From Crotalaria pallida (taxonomy: Eukaryota > Streptophyta > Magnoliopsida > Fabales > Fabaceae), in the NCBI GenBank assembly GCA_037953625.1, contig CM075655.1, positions 70,707,501 to 70,771,500 of the forward strand: a stretch of 64,000 nucleotides of DNA, written 5' to 3'. A model generated the notes under the pieces. It made no database searches. It saw nothing but the letters and a program-made list of their open reading frames with translations, and was not told the origin of the DNA. Position numbers and translations under genes: made by a program. Positions 20,461 through 31,542 of the stretch are shown piece by piece (position 1 is the first letter of the stretch; every line of letters begins with the position of its first letter).

Positions 20461-21275
20461 TAATAGTTAACCACAAACTACTAGGTTCTCTTTAGTATCA
20501 TGCATTCAAAAAAATTCCGAACTTGGTCATCAAACCATTCCCCATTCGTGAGACCCTTTTTGGCTTGGGGTGAGATGACCAAATTTTCCATGTTATAAAT
20601 AGAGAGTTTCCTAGAAGCATTCCACACTTCACACATTCCACACTTAGAAAAATTGTGAAAGAAACCTAGAGAGAGAGAGAGAGCTAGGCCGTGGCGTTTA
20701 GAGGAAGAAAGGGAGTAGATTTTGTGTCAAAAAGCTTGAAGTGTTCATCTTGATTCATAAAAAGGTATTTCTTTCTATAAACTTATAATCTTTTATTGTT
20801 ACTTTCAATTTTAAGCTTTCCTGATTTATTTTAAGAAAACAAATAGTAAAGTCTTTGTTCCTATTTTATCTTCTCTTCATGAACCCTAAAATGAAGGTTT
20901 TCAATTACAGTAAGTATTTTGTTTATAGTCATATGAACAAGGATTAAAAGGGACTCAAAAAGAGGTTTAAAGAAACAAAGTTTCCCCTTTTTATTTCCTT
21001 GAGATGACCAAATTCTATGATAAGAAATAAGGAAGTGAAAAGTTTGATTTTATCATATGAATGTGTTTATGTGATTTCCTTTTCGTTGAAGTTTTAAAAT
21101 AATGAAGATTTGTTGTTAATCATGAAATCTTAATGAAATAATCAAAAGAATAATGAACAAATACTATTTGGAAAGTAAATTATTTTCTTATTTTATGCAG
21201 TAGGCTATGTGTCCTAGGAGATGTTTTAACAAAATTTTGTTTGATGTTGATTATATAATCGATTTACTGTTATGT
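20461..21275 (+). other. Noncoding DNA with promoter-like signals
   Basis: It lies between the Copia fragment and the next element and is AT-rich. TTATAAATAG at 20593-20602 is followed by a (GA)n tract near 20672 and a candidate donor AAAAAG|GTATTTC near 20765. Together these resemble a core promoter, transcribed leader and first intron, either of a lost gene or of an LTR. No coding frame is seen. Confidence 0.4.
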
Positions 21276-21280
21276 TGGTG
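21276..21280. repeat. Target-site duplication tggtg (left)
   Basis: It matches 26234-26238 exactly, flanking the LTR element on both sides. Confidence 0.85.
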
Positions 21281-22817
21281 TGATACACCCAAGATTTGAG
21301 ACCTATGTTTCCAATGAGGTTCCTCTTTATTGAATGGACTCAAGTTCACTTGGGTGATGGAATCTTGTCAAATCCTTAGGAACTCTTTCAAATAGATTAT
21401 GTCTTGATAGGTATGATTGAAAATGAAATCAAAAGAAGAAGATGTGAAAACTGAATAGAGGGAAAAATAACAATAAAATGAATAAAGGATAGGTGAAGGG
21501 AAGGCGCCACTCTTGAGGAATCAAGAGATAAGCCCTTGATTGATTTCAAGTTGCATCACACAAAATGAATTCCTTCTTGCAACCAAGTGAAAGAGAATCA
21601 CTCTCTTTAGAGATTATGAACAAGTCACGGTTTTACTCAAAATCCAAAACTAAGTTTTATTTCATCAAATAAGGCTCCTTATATAGGAGTTTACAATCAC
21701 TAATTCCAAGCCTTTCATGGCCGTGCAAAATAATGGGGAATAAAGGCTGGGGGGTTACAAATTAAAGTCCTATGATGACTCTTAATTATGGGAATAGAGG
21801 TTACACAATTTAATACCAATGATGAGCAAGCTAAGACATGATTTGATGCTCTTCAAAAATATGAATTTGCTCGTGAAGATAAGGACTTGCATGTTGATGA
21901 TTCCTTGAACCTTTGTATCCTTCCCTCATCACTGATTGGCCGAATGCTTTCTAAGCAACATAAGAAAAGGAATCTTCTTAACTAAGCCTTGGCCGTGTAA
22001 GATTGAAGAGAGGAAGTTACACATTTTAATTCTCCTAATGATTTGCAAAGTGTAACCTCCAGCATTAATGACCATGAGCATGACTGACTTCTTATTTATT
22101 GGCCATAACTCCTCCTTCTTAAGTTGGCCAAATTCTATAAGGCCTTGTAAGTGTAGCATCCTTTCCTCATTAAGGCTTAATGATGATTCTTTGAATTGTA
22201 ACCTTCACCTCTTTGATGCACCTTATTGATGGCTTTGATGATTACCTTGATGGCCATGAGTTTTGTAACTGAAACCTTTAATGCATCATAATGGTCATTA
22301 ATATTGTAACTCCCTTCTTTATGATGACCTTCATAACTAGATTTAAGGCATCTTAATTTCTGTAACCACCCATTAAAGCCATTCTCATTGTAACCTCTGT
22401 CTTCATGATGTATTCAATGCACTTGATGGTCTCATTGAATGGCTTTTATTCTTTGACCTTCTTAGCTCAAAACATGTGGCAAGAGAAGAATCAAAAGTCA
22501 AGCTTCAAGCTCTTCTTTTGAAAGAACATGATTGATCTTGAGTCTTGAATATTCTCTGGCACATGAAACCTTCATGGTTGGCTTAACCTCTACTTAACTA
22601 TTAAATTTTTCTAAACAAATTACAAGCTTAAAAGTTCAAACTAAAATGAGCAAAACCCTAAGCTCTTATTACAACACTTTGTAAGAAAGTTAAAACTTAA
22701 TTAAATCTTCCTCCTTTTTCCTCTACTGATAGAGAAAAGGATTCCTCAGCATAGCATGATCCTGGATGAAATGGAAAGTTGCTTAAGTTCTCAAGGTCCT
22801 GGGACTGCCTTGCATCA
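21281..22817 (-). repeat. 3' LTR of the non-autonomous element
   Basis: 1537 bp, matching 24696-26233. A near-palindromic TATA block CTCCTTATATAGGAG lies at 21675-21689. Short ORFs inside (for example 21929-22159) are repeated in the other LTR and have no recognised family. Confidence 0.9.
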
Positions 22818-22833
22818 CTCCCTCCCACTTAAA
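22818..22833 (-). other. Polypurine tract
   Basis: On the minus strand TTTAAGTGGGAGGGAG abuts the LTR start TGATGC, as expected for a plus-strand primer. Confidence 0.82.
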
Positions 22834-23371
22834 GAGGATTTGCCCTCAAATCTGGAAGTTCCTTAACTGCAAATAAAACTTTATAAGAAACAAATATGTC
22901 TATGTTTATAGGACTTCCTCCTCTAAAATTGCATTTGAAAAGTAGGATGGCATCAATGAAAACGAAAACTTCCCTTGATTTGAGATCATGATCCCTTAAT
23001 ATTTTTACAATTGGCCAAGTTGTTACCCAAATGGAATTGGCCTCTTTGATCACAACATGGTTGGTCAAAACACCCTCTAGGTGTTGTTCATGTTTCACAT
23101 ATGCTTTCTGCATTTGATTAAAAGGATAAGTGAAGGAGGAGGCTTCCCAGTATGCACCAGTTCTCTTGATAGAATCAAGTGGAGGTTCAACCTGGCTAGG
23201 GGTTGTTAACATAGGGCTTCTTAGAACCAACCCAACTCCTGTTCTATTCTTCTCAGGATTCTTGGCTTTCACTGATACCTGTGATTCTTTAGGACAAACA
23301 ATATTCAAGTTATCATTGGAGGCTACAGAAAAATCAAAATCACCAGATTCATCATTGTTTCTATTTTCCAT
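22829..23371 (-). CDS. Unrecognised 180-codon ORF in the non-autonomous element
   Basis: It opens MENRNNDESGDFDF and ends ELPDLRANPL*, with the stop falling inside the polypurine tract. Gypsy polyproteins of plants often end with a similar DLRANPL or LRTNP string at this place. The C-terminal residues may therefore be the remnant of a pol reading frame retained because it overlaps the polypurine tract. The middle (AYVKHEQHLEGVLTNH, VFVFIDAILLFKCNF) matches nothing I can name. No transmembrane segment is convincing. It may be a non-coding remnant. Confidence 0.4.
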   Translation of the reverse strand: MENRNNDESGDFDFSVASNDNLNIVCPKESQVSVKAKNPEKNRTGVGLVLRSPMLTTPSQVEPPLDSIKRTGAYWEASSFTYPFNQMQKAYVKHEQHLEGVLTNHVVIKEANSIWVTTWPIVKILRDHDLKSREVFVFIDAILLFKCNFRGGSPINIDIFVSYKVLFAVKELPDLRANPL

Positions 23372-23486
23372 GAGAACTTGTTTTGGAGAGTTCTCTTTTT
23401 CCCCCTTCCACTTGTTCCTCTTTGTATGGTTGCAAAGACATAGTTACAGGGACTTCTCCTTGTTGTTCTTGCCTTCCAGACGAATC

Positions 23487-23741
23487 TCATTTATTTTGGA
23501 TTTCACCACACTCCAAGACAAACTTGTTTTTCTTTGTAAGACAATCAAAGGTCCTATGATATTTTTCATGACATCTGAAACACCTGAATTGCTTCTTTCC
23601 TTGGGAGACTCTTAACTGTGTTTCTAGATTTTTCACCTTTTGACCAAAATAGTCAGAGGTTTCTCTCCACATCTCTTGTAAGGTTGATGCGAGTGTGTCA
23701 CAGAAAAACTTTTGTTGGTCATCAAGGTCTTTTCTAGCCAT
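23487..23741 (-). CDS. Short CCHC zinc-knuckle ORF, gag remnant
   Basis: 84 codons from ATG at 23741 (MARKDLDDQQKFF), with a helical N-terminal half and then CFRCHEKYHRTFDC (C-X2-C-X4-H-X4-C, about residues 54-67). This is a retroviral-type nucleocapsid zinc knuckle, which binds RNA. The length is far below a normal gag (400-600 residues), so it is a mini-gag or remnant. It is the first ORF after the primer-binding site, about 0.94 kb downstream, where gag would be expected. Confidence 0.55.
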   Translation of the reverse strand: MARKDLDDQQKFFCDTLASTLQEMWRETSDYFGQKVKNLETQLRVSQGKKQFRCFRCHEKYHRTFDCLTKKNKFVLECGEIQNK

Positions 23742-24679
23742 GGAAAAAAACTCTTAAAACCAAAGGGCTTGAACAAGAAAGGACAATTCCTACTTTTGCT
23801 CTAGACTCAAAACAACAAAGACAACTAAAACTCAGGACTAAAGATTAGAGACTCAAATGAGAAACCACGAATGACCAAAAAGAAAAGACCACAAACTTGA
23901 CACCCAAAAATTAAGACTCTAAAGACAAAAGAATGCAATCTTAGCAATTCTAGAATCAAAATGACAAAGTTGCATCAAAAGATAAAACTAACAAGGAATA
24001 TCTAAAGACCCACAAACTAACGAAAGTGATGTAATAAGTGACTGCACCCAATTTTTTTTAAAAAAAATAGAAACTTTTAGGGACAGAAAAAGTCGTGCCT
24101 AACAGGGCCTTAAAATTGGACACGGTTTTTAAGCTTATCAGAATTTTAGGGACAAAACTTTTCGTGACAAACAAGCTAAGATTTGGTCACGATTTAAGCC
24201 TTAAAACACATAGCCATGGTTGCTGCAGCACAGAAAATAGCGAAGGAAAATTCCGTCCCGAATTGCTGTAGAAAAAAAATAAAATTCCAGGCAGCGACGA
24301 ATTAATTAAATTGCCACAAACAGACTCAAAAACAGGGACCCTATCTGATCTGTTGCTAACTCAAAACCACAAGCAACAGCGACAAAACCAAGATGTTGCT
24401 ATAACACAAAATTAAATAGCAACAAAGTAAAAACGTTGCAAAAAGACACAGACTTGATTTTTTTTATATTAAACAAACAACGACGGAATAAAATTGTCAC
24501 TGTATAATTTCAGAACCTATAGCAGCGACCAGGACATGCTGCAAAAGGAACACACTCAAACAGCAACACTACACAGCGTTGCAAAACAACAACCAAAATT
24601 TTGGTAATGACTGATTTTTTTGTTGCAACAAGTTCAAAGAACAATTTTTTTTTATAAAATGGTTGCAACAAAAAGCCTT
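23742..24679 (-). other. Leader region of the non-autonomous element
   Basis: This noncoding stretch lies between the primer-binding site and the CCHC ORF. From 24050 to 24670 it is dense in short GTTGC/GCAAC and GCGAC words, including TTGTTGCAACAA near 24620 and GGTTGCAACAAAA near 24660. Similar motif clouds occur in subterminal regions of DNA transposons, but no matching termini were found. Confidence 0.45.
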
Positions 24680-24692
24680 GCTCTAATTACCA
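24680..24692 (-). other. Divergent primer-binding site
   Basis: Minus-strand TGGTAATTAGAGC, followed by AAGG, resembles TGGTATCAGAGC with one inserted base and a change. It lies three bases after the LTR end. Confidence 0.65.
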
Positions 24693-24695
24693 AAT

Positions 24696-26233
24696 TAATA
24701 CACCCAAGATTTGAGACCTATGTTTCCAATGAGGTTCCTCTTGATTGAATTGACTCAAGTGCACTTGGGTGATGGAATCTTGTCAAATCCTTAAGAACTC
24801 TTTCAAATAGATTATGTCTTGATAGGTATGATTGAAAATGAAATCAAAAGAAGAAGATGTGAAAACTGAATAGAGGGAAAAATAACAATAAAATGAATAA
24901 AGGATAGGTGAAGGGAAGGCGCCACTCTTGAGGAATCAAGAGATAAGCCCTTGGTTGATTTCAAGTTGCATCACACAAAATGAATTCCTTCTTGCAACCA
25001 AGTGAAAGAGAATCACTCTCTTTAGAGATTGTGAACAAGTCACGGTTTTACTCAAAATCCAAAACTAAGTTTTATTTCATCAAATAAGGCTCCTTATATA
25101 GGAGTTTACAATCACTAATTCCAAGCCTTTCATGGCCGTGCAAAATAATGGGGAATAAAGGCTGGGGGGGTTACAAATTAAAGTCCTATGATGACTCTTA
25201 ACTATGGGAATGGAGGTTACACAATTTAATACCAATGATGAGCAAGCTAAGACATGATTTGATGCTCTTCAAAAATATGAATTTGCTCGTGAAGATAAGG
25301 ACTTGCATGTTGATGATTCCTTGAACCTTTGTATCCTTCCCTCATCACTGATTGGCCGAATGCTTTCTAAGCAACATAAGAAAAGGAATCTTCTTCACTA
25401 AGCCTTGGCCGTGTAAGAGTGAAGAGAGGAAGTTACACATTTTAATTCTCCTAATGATTTGCAAAGTGTAACCTCCAGCATTAATGACCATGAGCATGAT
25501 TGACTTCTCATTTATTGGCCATAACTCCTCCTTCTTAAGTTGGCCAAATTCTATAAGGCCTTGTAAGTGTAGCATCCTTTCCTCATTAAGGCTTAATGAT
25601 GATTCTTTGAATTGTAACCTTCACCTCTTTGATGCACCTTATTGATGGCTTTGATGATTACCTTCATGGCCATGAGTTTTGTAACTGAAACCTTTAATGC
25701 ATCATAATGGTCATTAATATTGTAACTCCCTTCTTTATGATGACCTTCATAACTGGATTTAAGGCATCTTAATTTTTGTAACCACCCATTAAAGCCATTC
25801 TCATTGTAACCTTTGTCTTCATGATGTATTCAATGCACTTGATGGTCTCATTGAATGGCTTTTATTCTTTGACCTTCTTAGCTCAAAACATGTGGCAAGA
25901 GAAGAATCAAAAGTCAAGCTTCAAGCTCTTCTTTTGAAAGAACATGATTGATCTTGAGTCTTGAATATTCTCTGGCACATGAAACCTTCATGGTTGGCTT
26001 AACCTCTACTTAACTATTACAATTTTCTAAACAAATTACAAGCTTAAAAGTTCAAACTAAAATGAGCAAAACCCTAAGCTCTTATTACAACACTTTGTAA
26101 GAAAGTTAAAACTTAATTAAATCTTCCTCCTTTTTCCTCTACTGAAAGAGAAAAGGATTCCTCAGCATAGCATGATCCTGGATCAAATGGAAAGTTGCTT
26201 AAGTTCTCAAGGTCCTGGGACTGCCTTGCATCA
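24696..26233 (-). repeat. 5' LTR of the non-autonomous element
   Basis: 1538 bp, followed at 26234-26238 by the target duplication tggtg. Its left edge reads TAATACACCC where the other LTR has TGATACACCC, so the terminal dinucleotide has changed. The TATA block is at 25090-25104. Confidence 0.9.
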
Positions 26234-26238
26234 TGGTG

Positions 26239-28860
26239 TGTGATTGTATGAGTAATTTATATGGTATATAATGAAGTAACTATATATATATATATATAAG
26301 TGATTCATATGCAATAAGTAAATAAGTTGTTTTAGTTGCTGTCCAGAAAAGTGTTTTACTTTGAAAGTGCTTATCTTAAATTGATTTGACATTTGTAACC
26401 ATTGTTTTAAAGTTTAGAAATTATAGGAATGTGTTATAAATTGTTTTGAAATTTTTTAGTCACCGTTTGCATTTTCAATGAGTTGGTCGAATTTTATATT
26501 GAGTGAATTGGTGATTTTTAAATTTTCGTAATTGTTCAAGTGTTGTGTGATAACTATAATGTGTTCATTTGATAAAACAAACATGATAATAAGTATTTTT
26601 ATTGAAGTAAATTAATTACGGAAAATTATATTTTTATGCTGGAAAATAAAATTTGTTTTTGACCGTAGGTCCCTAGTTGGTATTTTATGTATTTGTGATG
26701 AGTAATTGTTTATATGTGTATATTATAAAGTATAGACGAAAAAGTATGAGTTTTTCATGAAATAAAAAATGACTATTTGGAAAATTTAATAGTTGCTGAA
26801 ATTTTCATATTATTAGGCCAAATACTCATTTGTAAAGAAGGAAAATAATTTTTGATTTTGTTTAAATGCCTAAGTGTTACTAGATACATGTATGGTTAAT
26901 TATTGGTGTGAATATGCTTGAAACATGAAAAATGATAAGTATTTTATATAATAAAAAGTAATCCTGAAAATTAATTATTTTTTGGGCCGTGTGGCCAAAG
27001 AATGAATTTATTTAAGTAATTTTGGTTGTGATTAATTGTATATGTGCTAGTTACTTATAATATGATGTGTGTATGATTTCATATGTGAAATGAAAATAAA
27101 GTTATGAAAATAATTTGGTTACTGTTGTATTTTTAAGACCGAATTAATAGTTGGGTAAGTAGGTGCATTATTTCAATTTTCCTAAGTGCCTACATGATTA
27201 TATGATGTTTATATTCTAATTGTTTGATGTAATTTTATGAAATAAGAATTAAATGAATGATTTTGATGAAAAGAAATAAATCTGAAAAATTTATTCTAAT
27301 TCTGGAAAGATTTTTTTCTTTAGGGCTGTATGTCCCAAAATATTATTTTTATAAGTATTTGTGATGTGCTTATATGTATATGTGAATGATATAAAGTATA
27401 GTGTGAAAATGTATGTTTAAATGTGAATAAGATTATTATTTTCTGGAAAATGGTGTTGCTGTCCAGATTTGATGTGATTTAGAAAATGTATTTATTTTTT
27501 TTCTAAGTTAAGTTTATTTTTGAGTTATAGATTATATGTTGTGATATGTAAGTGTTAGAACTTGTAGAAAAATGAATTTTTGAGTAAATGCAACCTAAGT
27601 TATGTGGTTGTCCAGTAAGCTTAATTTGTTTAGTTGAATCAAACCTTGTGTTATTTTTATAATAGAGCTTGTATTTAAGCTATAGAAAAAAGTGACAATA
27701 TTTTTGGATTAATCGTTTAAGAGACAAGTGATTTTCAAGTTCTTAAAACTAATGTTGTCCAAGAATTTTTAATTTAGTTGTATAAGTTTTTTAGAAATTG
27801 TCCTAATGTGATAAGATGTATGAATTTATGTGTTAAAAACTATATATGATTGATATATATGTGTACTAATGCTCTAAAAGTGATTTTTTTTGCCTGCTGT
27901 CTAGAATCTTTGATAAGTTGCATCAACTCTAGAAAATTATTTTGAATTTAAAAATGAATGAGTTTATGTTTTCTATGAAATTATGTGTGATTATAGTATG
28001 GTTGGTGATTTTACTTTCTGCTAAAAGTTGATTTCAGTATTGCATCAAAGACAAGTGATTTTAACTCATGTTGTATGATTTGTCTAATATTGGTAGTTGT
28101 TATAAGGTGTTTGAAAAGGAATTTTTAAGTAAATGAAAAGCTAGAATTTATTTGTGTGATGTTATAATTAAGTTCTAAAGATCATTTTGTGATTTGAGAA
28201 GGTGTTCATAATTTATTACGCTATAAAAAAAATGTTCTGTTGAAACAGTAATCTGTTTTTTTTTTATTTTGGAAGGAGTCTTCAAGTTAGTGATACTATT
28301 TTGTAACCTTAAGTTTTACTAAGTACTTTTGAAAAAGGATTTAATTTGTTAAGTTAATTGTTATGCGAATGTGTAATTGATTGATCCTTTAGATTATGTT
28401 ATCAAATATAAAGGTTCGAGTAAGGCGGATTCGGATAATCAAGAATCAGTTGTCTCTAGCTTCACATGCATCCAGGTGAGAGAGAAGCTTTCCTAAGACA
28501 TAATGGCCCTTTGGGTATCATTGAGATGTTCTCGATCATCTCAAAGATCAGAACTCCGCAGTTATCCGTCAAAATGTATAACGACAATTGTTTGATTGTT
28601 TGGTCGTTTTACGTGGAGACCATAACTATTCTATTTGCTAAAATCGATGAGTTATTTGTAATGTGTAATATGAGTTAATTACTGTACAGTTAAGATAAAT
28701 GAAATAGCATGATTTTACTATATGTGAATCATATTTTGCTGAGGTTATCCTGTGATAACTATTTATCTGTTGAGATGAGAATTATCTGTCAATAAAAGAA
28801 TTATACAAAAGTTGTGGAATTATTAAAGTATGTTAAAGACCTTATGGGTATAAGGCAGCA
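26239..28860. other. AT-rich noncoding DNA with degenerate internal repeats
   Basis: No coding frame was found. Loosely repeated segments recur (TTATATGTGTATATTATAAAGTATAG near 26709 against a similar block near 27370; several TGTCCAG words). There is a (TA)n tract at 26281-26298. A GC-richer island sits at 28410-28620 (GGTTCGAGTAAGGCGG, ACTCCGCAGTTATCC). It may be the rest of a long decayed LTR that the element at 21281-26233 interrupts, but I cannot show its ends. Confidence 0.4.
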
Positions 28861-30719
28861 AAGTTATGAAACCTGGATTAGTGTACAGTGAAGGTGCAAG
28901 AAGCACAGATAATGATTTGATGTATATCCTTGAATCGCATTGTCTTTGGGACATGCTTGATTTAAAGTTGTTGGAAGTCAAGCTAGTGTTGGAAGACATC
29001 CTTCAAACTATCTCATGGACTTCAAGCTATATTCATGATAAGGTTTTGATGATAACAAACAAACTCAAGATTCAAGCTCACAAGTTCCTTCAAGTTCAAG
29101 TTGAAGATTCAAGCAAGATATAAGTTTAGAAGCATTTTCCCTTAGGACACATTTGTAAGGTAATGAAGTTTCTGTTCTTAATGAGTTTAAAAGGCCAATG
29201 AGTTTTTCATTTATTAAAAAGGAGAAGAAAATGTGTTTTCATGAAAAATTTGTTTTTCTATCTTAGTTTTGGTGGAAATACTTGATGATACAAAACTCTG
29301 GATATTTTTATGTTATGCAAGAAGGTGTCATCCATTACTTGCCTGAGATAATCGATTAACTTTGTTGCATCATAGAAAAATCAGAAAGCTTGTAATCGAT
29401 TAAGTGAACTTTGCTAATCCATTACTTTCTTATGAGAGTAATCGATTATCTGGATCAAGTAATCGATTACAATTGTTGCATCATACATTTTCCTGAGACA
29501 AAGTAATCGATTATTGCTTTGTAGTAATCGATTACATGATGTTGCATCATTCAATTAACAGAGGTTCAGTAATCGATTATTTGATGAGTGATAATCGATT
29601 AATTGAGTTGCATCATATAATGAACAGGGGTGATGTAATCGATTAATTATTATTGGTCTAATTGATTACTTGTTTTTCAAAATAATTTAAAAGTTTCTAT
29701 TTTTGAAGGAATAATCGATTACCTTCAGAAAGTAATGGATTACTTCAACTTTTATTGAAAAACATGTCAGAATCATTTTGATTATTTCCAGATTTGTTTT
29801 TATATATAAGATTCTGATTTATTTTAAAAAATTCAAAAATGATTTTAAATTTGAATTATTTCCTTATTCGTTTTAAGAATCAAATCTTTATTTTATTTCT
29901 TAAATCATTTTGATTTAGTTTTGATTTTAAAACTTATTACAAAATCATATTTTATTTTATTTTGATTTAAAATTGATTTTGATTTATTGATTTAAATATT
30001 TTTGAATTATAAAAGTTATTCTTTCAGAATTCACTCCAACATTCTTTCATTCTTTCATCTGACAATTTTTCTGAATTCACGTTCTCTCCTTCTCCTACTT
30101 TTCTCTGATCATAACGCTCATTTTTTTTTAAGAACTCTAAGAAACTCTTGTTGGCCTTTAGACTTCACAAGAAGACTTCATTATCGTAGAGCATTGAATT
30201 GTTGTATATGTGTTGTTGAAGAACACATCAAACTTATTGTAATCACTCTCATTGAATTGTACTCAATCTTAGTGGTAGGGAGAGAATCCCATAGTTGAAC
30301 GTTGAGGCGTTCGTAGGGTGAGGAACCCTGCTGTGTGTTGTTGAGGCCCCTAGCGAATGGAGGTTCCTAGTAGTGTGCGGGGTGCTCTCGGTTGTAATTG
30401 GGTGCAGTTCAATTGCTGGTTATAGAACTCTCAAGCAGGTCGCTTGGGGACTGGACTAAGCCTTTCGACGGGAAGGCTGAACCAGTATAAAATTTCCGGT
30501 GCAAGCTTTTCTATCCCTATCTCTTTTATTTTCCGCATATTTCATTTATTTATGTTTCTGCGCTACTCTTGTATTTTCTATCAATCGCTTTCGCTCTCCT
30601 TCTCAAACGTCTAATCGCTCCATCGCATAACATTTTTTAATTTATAAGGGTTTTTGCAATAATTTAATAAAACTCGATTCACCCCCCCCCCTCTCGAGAT
30701 TTTGAGGCCAAACCCAACA
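28861..30719 (+). repeat. SIRE-like Copia 5' LTR (left boundary uncertain)
   Basis: It ends CCCAACA at 30719, followed by a primer-binding site and a Copia gag. Internal landmarks match the other SIRE-like LTRs: a palindrome cluster at 29349-29742, TATATATAAG at 29801, a GGGGACTGGACTAAGCC plus GAACCAGTATAAAAT module at 30446-30493, and a C10 tract near 30682. Sequence resembling the usual LTR start (TTTTGATGATAACAAAC) is near 29043, so the true left end may lie near 28830-29040. No partner 3' LTR was found. Confidence 0.65.
29349..29810 (+). promoter_or_regulatory. TAATCGATTA palindrome array upstream of a TATA box
   Basis: At least ten copies of a TAATCGATTA core occur within about 370 bp (starting near 29349, 29390, 29431, 29459, 29501, 29522, 29565, 29591, 29633 and 29711), plus degenerate copies. 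TATATATAAG at 29801-29810 follows about 80 bp after the last perfect copy. A promoter role is inferred from position. Confidence 0.6.
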
Positions 30720-30721
30720 AT

Positions 30722-30733
30722 TGGCATCAGAGC
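30722..30733 (+). other. Primer-binding site, TGGCATCAGAGC
   Basis: One base differs from the initiator-Met type TGGTATCAGAGC. It lies two bases after the LTR end. Confidence 0.85.
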
Positions 30734-30773
30734 TAGTCTCTTGTATGTGTTAAGACTTAACCGTCTCAAGAGT

Positions 30774-31542
30774 ATGGTTTCAAACTCTCTGTTTGGTGGT
30801 GAAGGGAGTTCTATTAACCGTCCTCCTATGTTTGATGGGGTAGGGTACGCGTATTGGAAAGCCCGTATGAAAATTTTTATTCAAGGAGTTGGATTAAAGG
30901 TTTGGGATGCGGTCGTAAATGGTCCCTATGTTCCTACCTATGTAGTTAATGGTAACACAGTCGAAAAGCCTATGACTGAGTGGACGGAGGAGGAGGAACG
31001 TAGAGTCTAGTATTATTTGAAAGCGAAAAATATTATAACATCTGCTTTGAGCTATGATGAGTTTTTCAGGATATCGTGTGAGACTGCGCAACAAATGTGG
31101 GATACATTAGAAGTCACACATGAAGGTACAACTGAAGTGAAAAAGGTCGAGAATCAACACTCTGACAGGTGAATATATATGAATTATTCAGAATGAAAGA
31201 TGGAGAAACAAATCCAAGAGATCCAAAAATGCTTCACGATGATTGTCAACCAGATAACAACATTGGGAAGAAATTCACCAATGAGGATCTCATCAACAAA
31301 GTTCTGAGGTGTTTGGGAAGAGAATGGAAACCGAAAGTGACGGCAATTTCTGAGTCAAGAAATCTTTCAACTATGACGCTGGCAACTCTCTTCGGAAAGT
31401 TACAAGAGCATGAAAGTGAACTGAAAAGATTGGCTCAACACGAAGAGGAGAGCAAGAAGGTCAAAAGTCTGGCATTCAAGGCTGAAGCACCAGCAACTGA
31501 AAGTGACTCGGACAAAGAACTGATCAATGATGAACACAAGTG
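30774..31542 (+). pseudogene. gag: Copia gag, broken and 3'-truncated
   Basis: It starts MVSNSLFGGEGSSINRPPMFDG at ATG 30774, homologous to the intact Gag at 4122-5918. TAG at 31008-31010 replaces the Gln/Lys expected before YDLKAKN. Frameshifts near 31150 and 31230 break the core (EVTHEGTTEV, YELFRMKDGE). The frame recovers for VLRCLGREWKPKVTA and FGKLQEHESELKRL. Homology to Copia ends around ATESDSDKELINDEHKW, where sequence switches to a Gypsy pol. No zinc knuckles remain. It is non-functional. Confidence 0.84.

Larger units (their letters stand above)
21281..26233 (-). mobile_element. Complete non-autonomous LTR retrotransposon (4.95 kb)
   Basis: Two LTRs of about 1.54 kb flank a 1.88-kb internal region with a 5-bp target duplication tggtg. 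Orientation is set by a primer-binding site at 24692-24680 and a polypurine tract at 22833-22818, both minus strand. The LTR runs TGATGCAAGG...GGTGTATCA. The internal region has a short CCHC zinc-knuckle ORF and a 180-codon ORF but no pol domain. This is therefore a deletion derivative (LARD or TR-GAG type) relying on proteins from elsewhere. The LTRs look about 98-99% identical by eye. Confidence 0.88.

Noticed and set aside
28866..29123. 85-codon plus ORF
   Set aside because: It lies in or next to a SIRE-like LTR with no recognisable motif.
29340..29760. CRISPR-like spaced repeats
   Set aside because: The repeats are 10-bp palindromes with irregular short spacing in plant LTR DNA, not direct repeats with uniform spacers.
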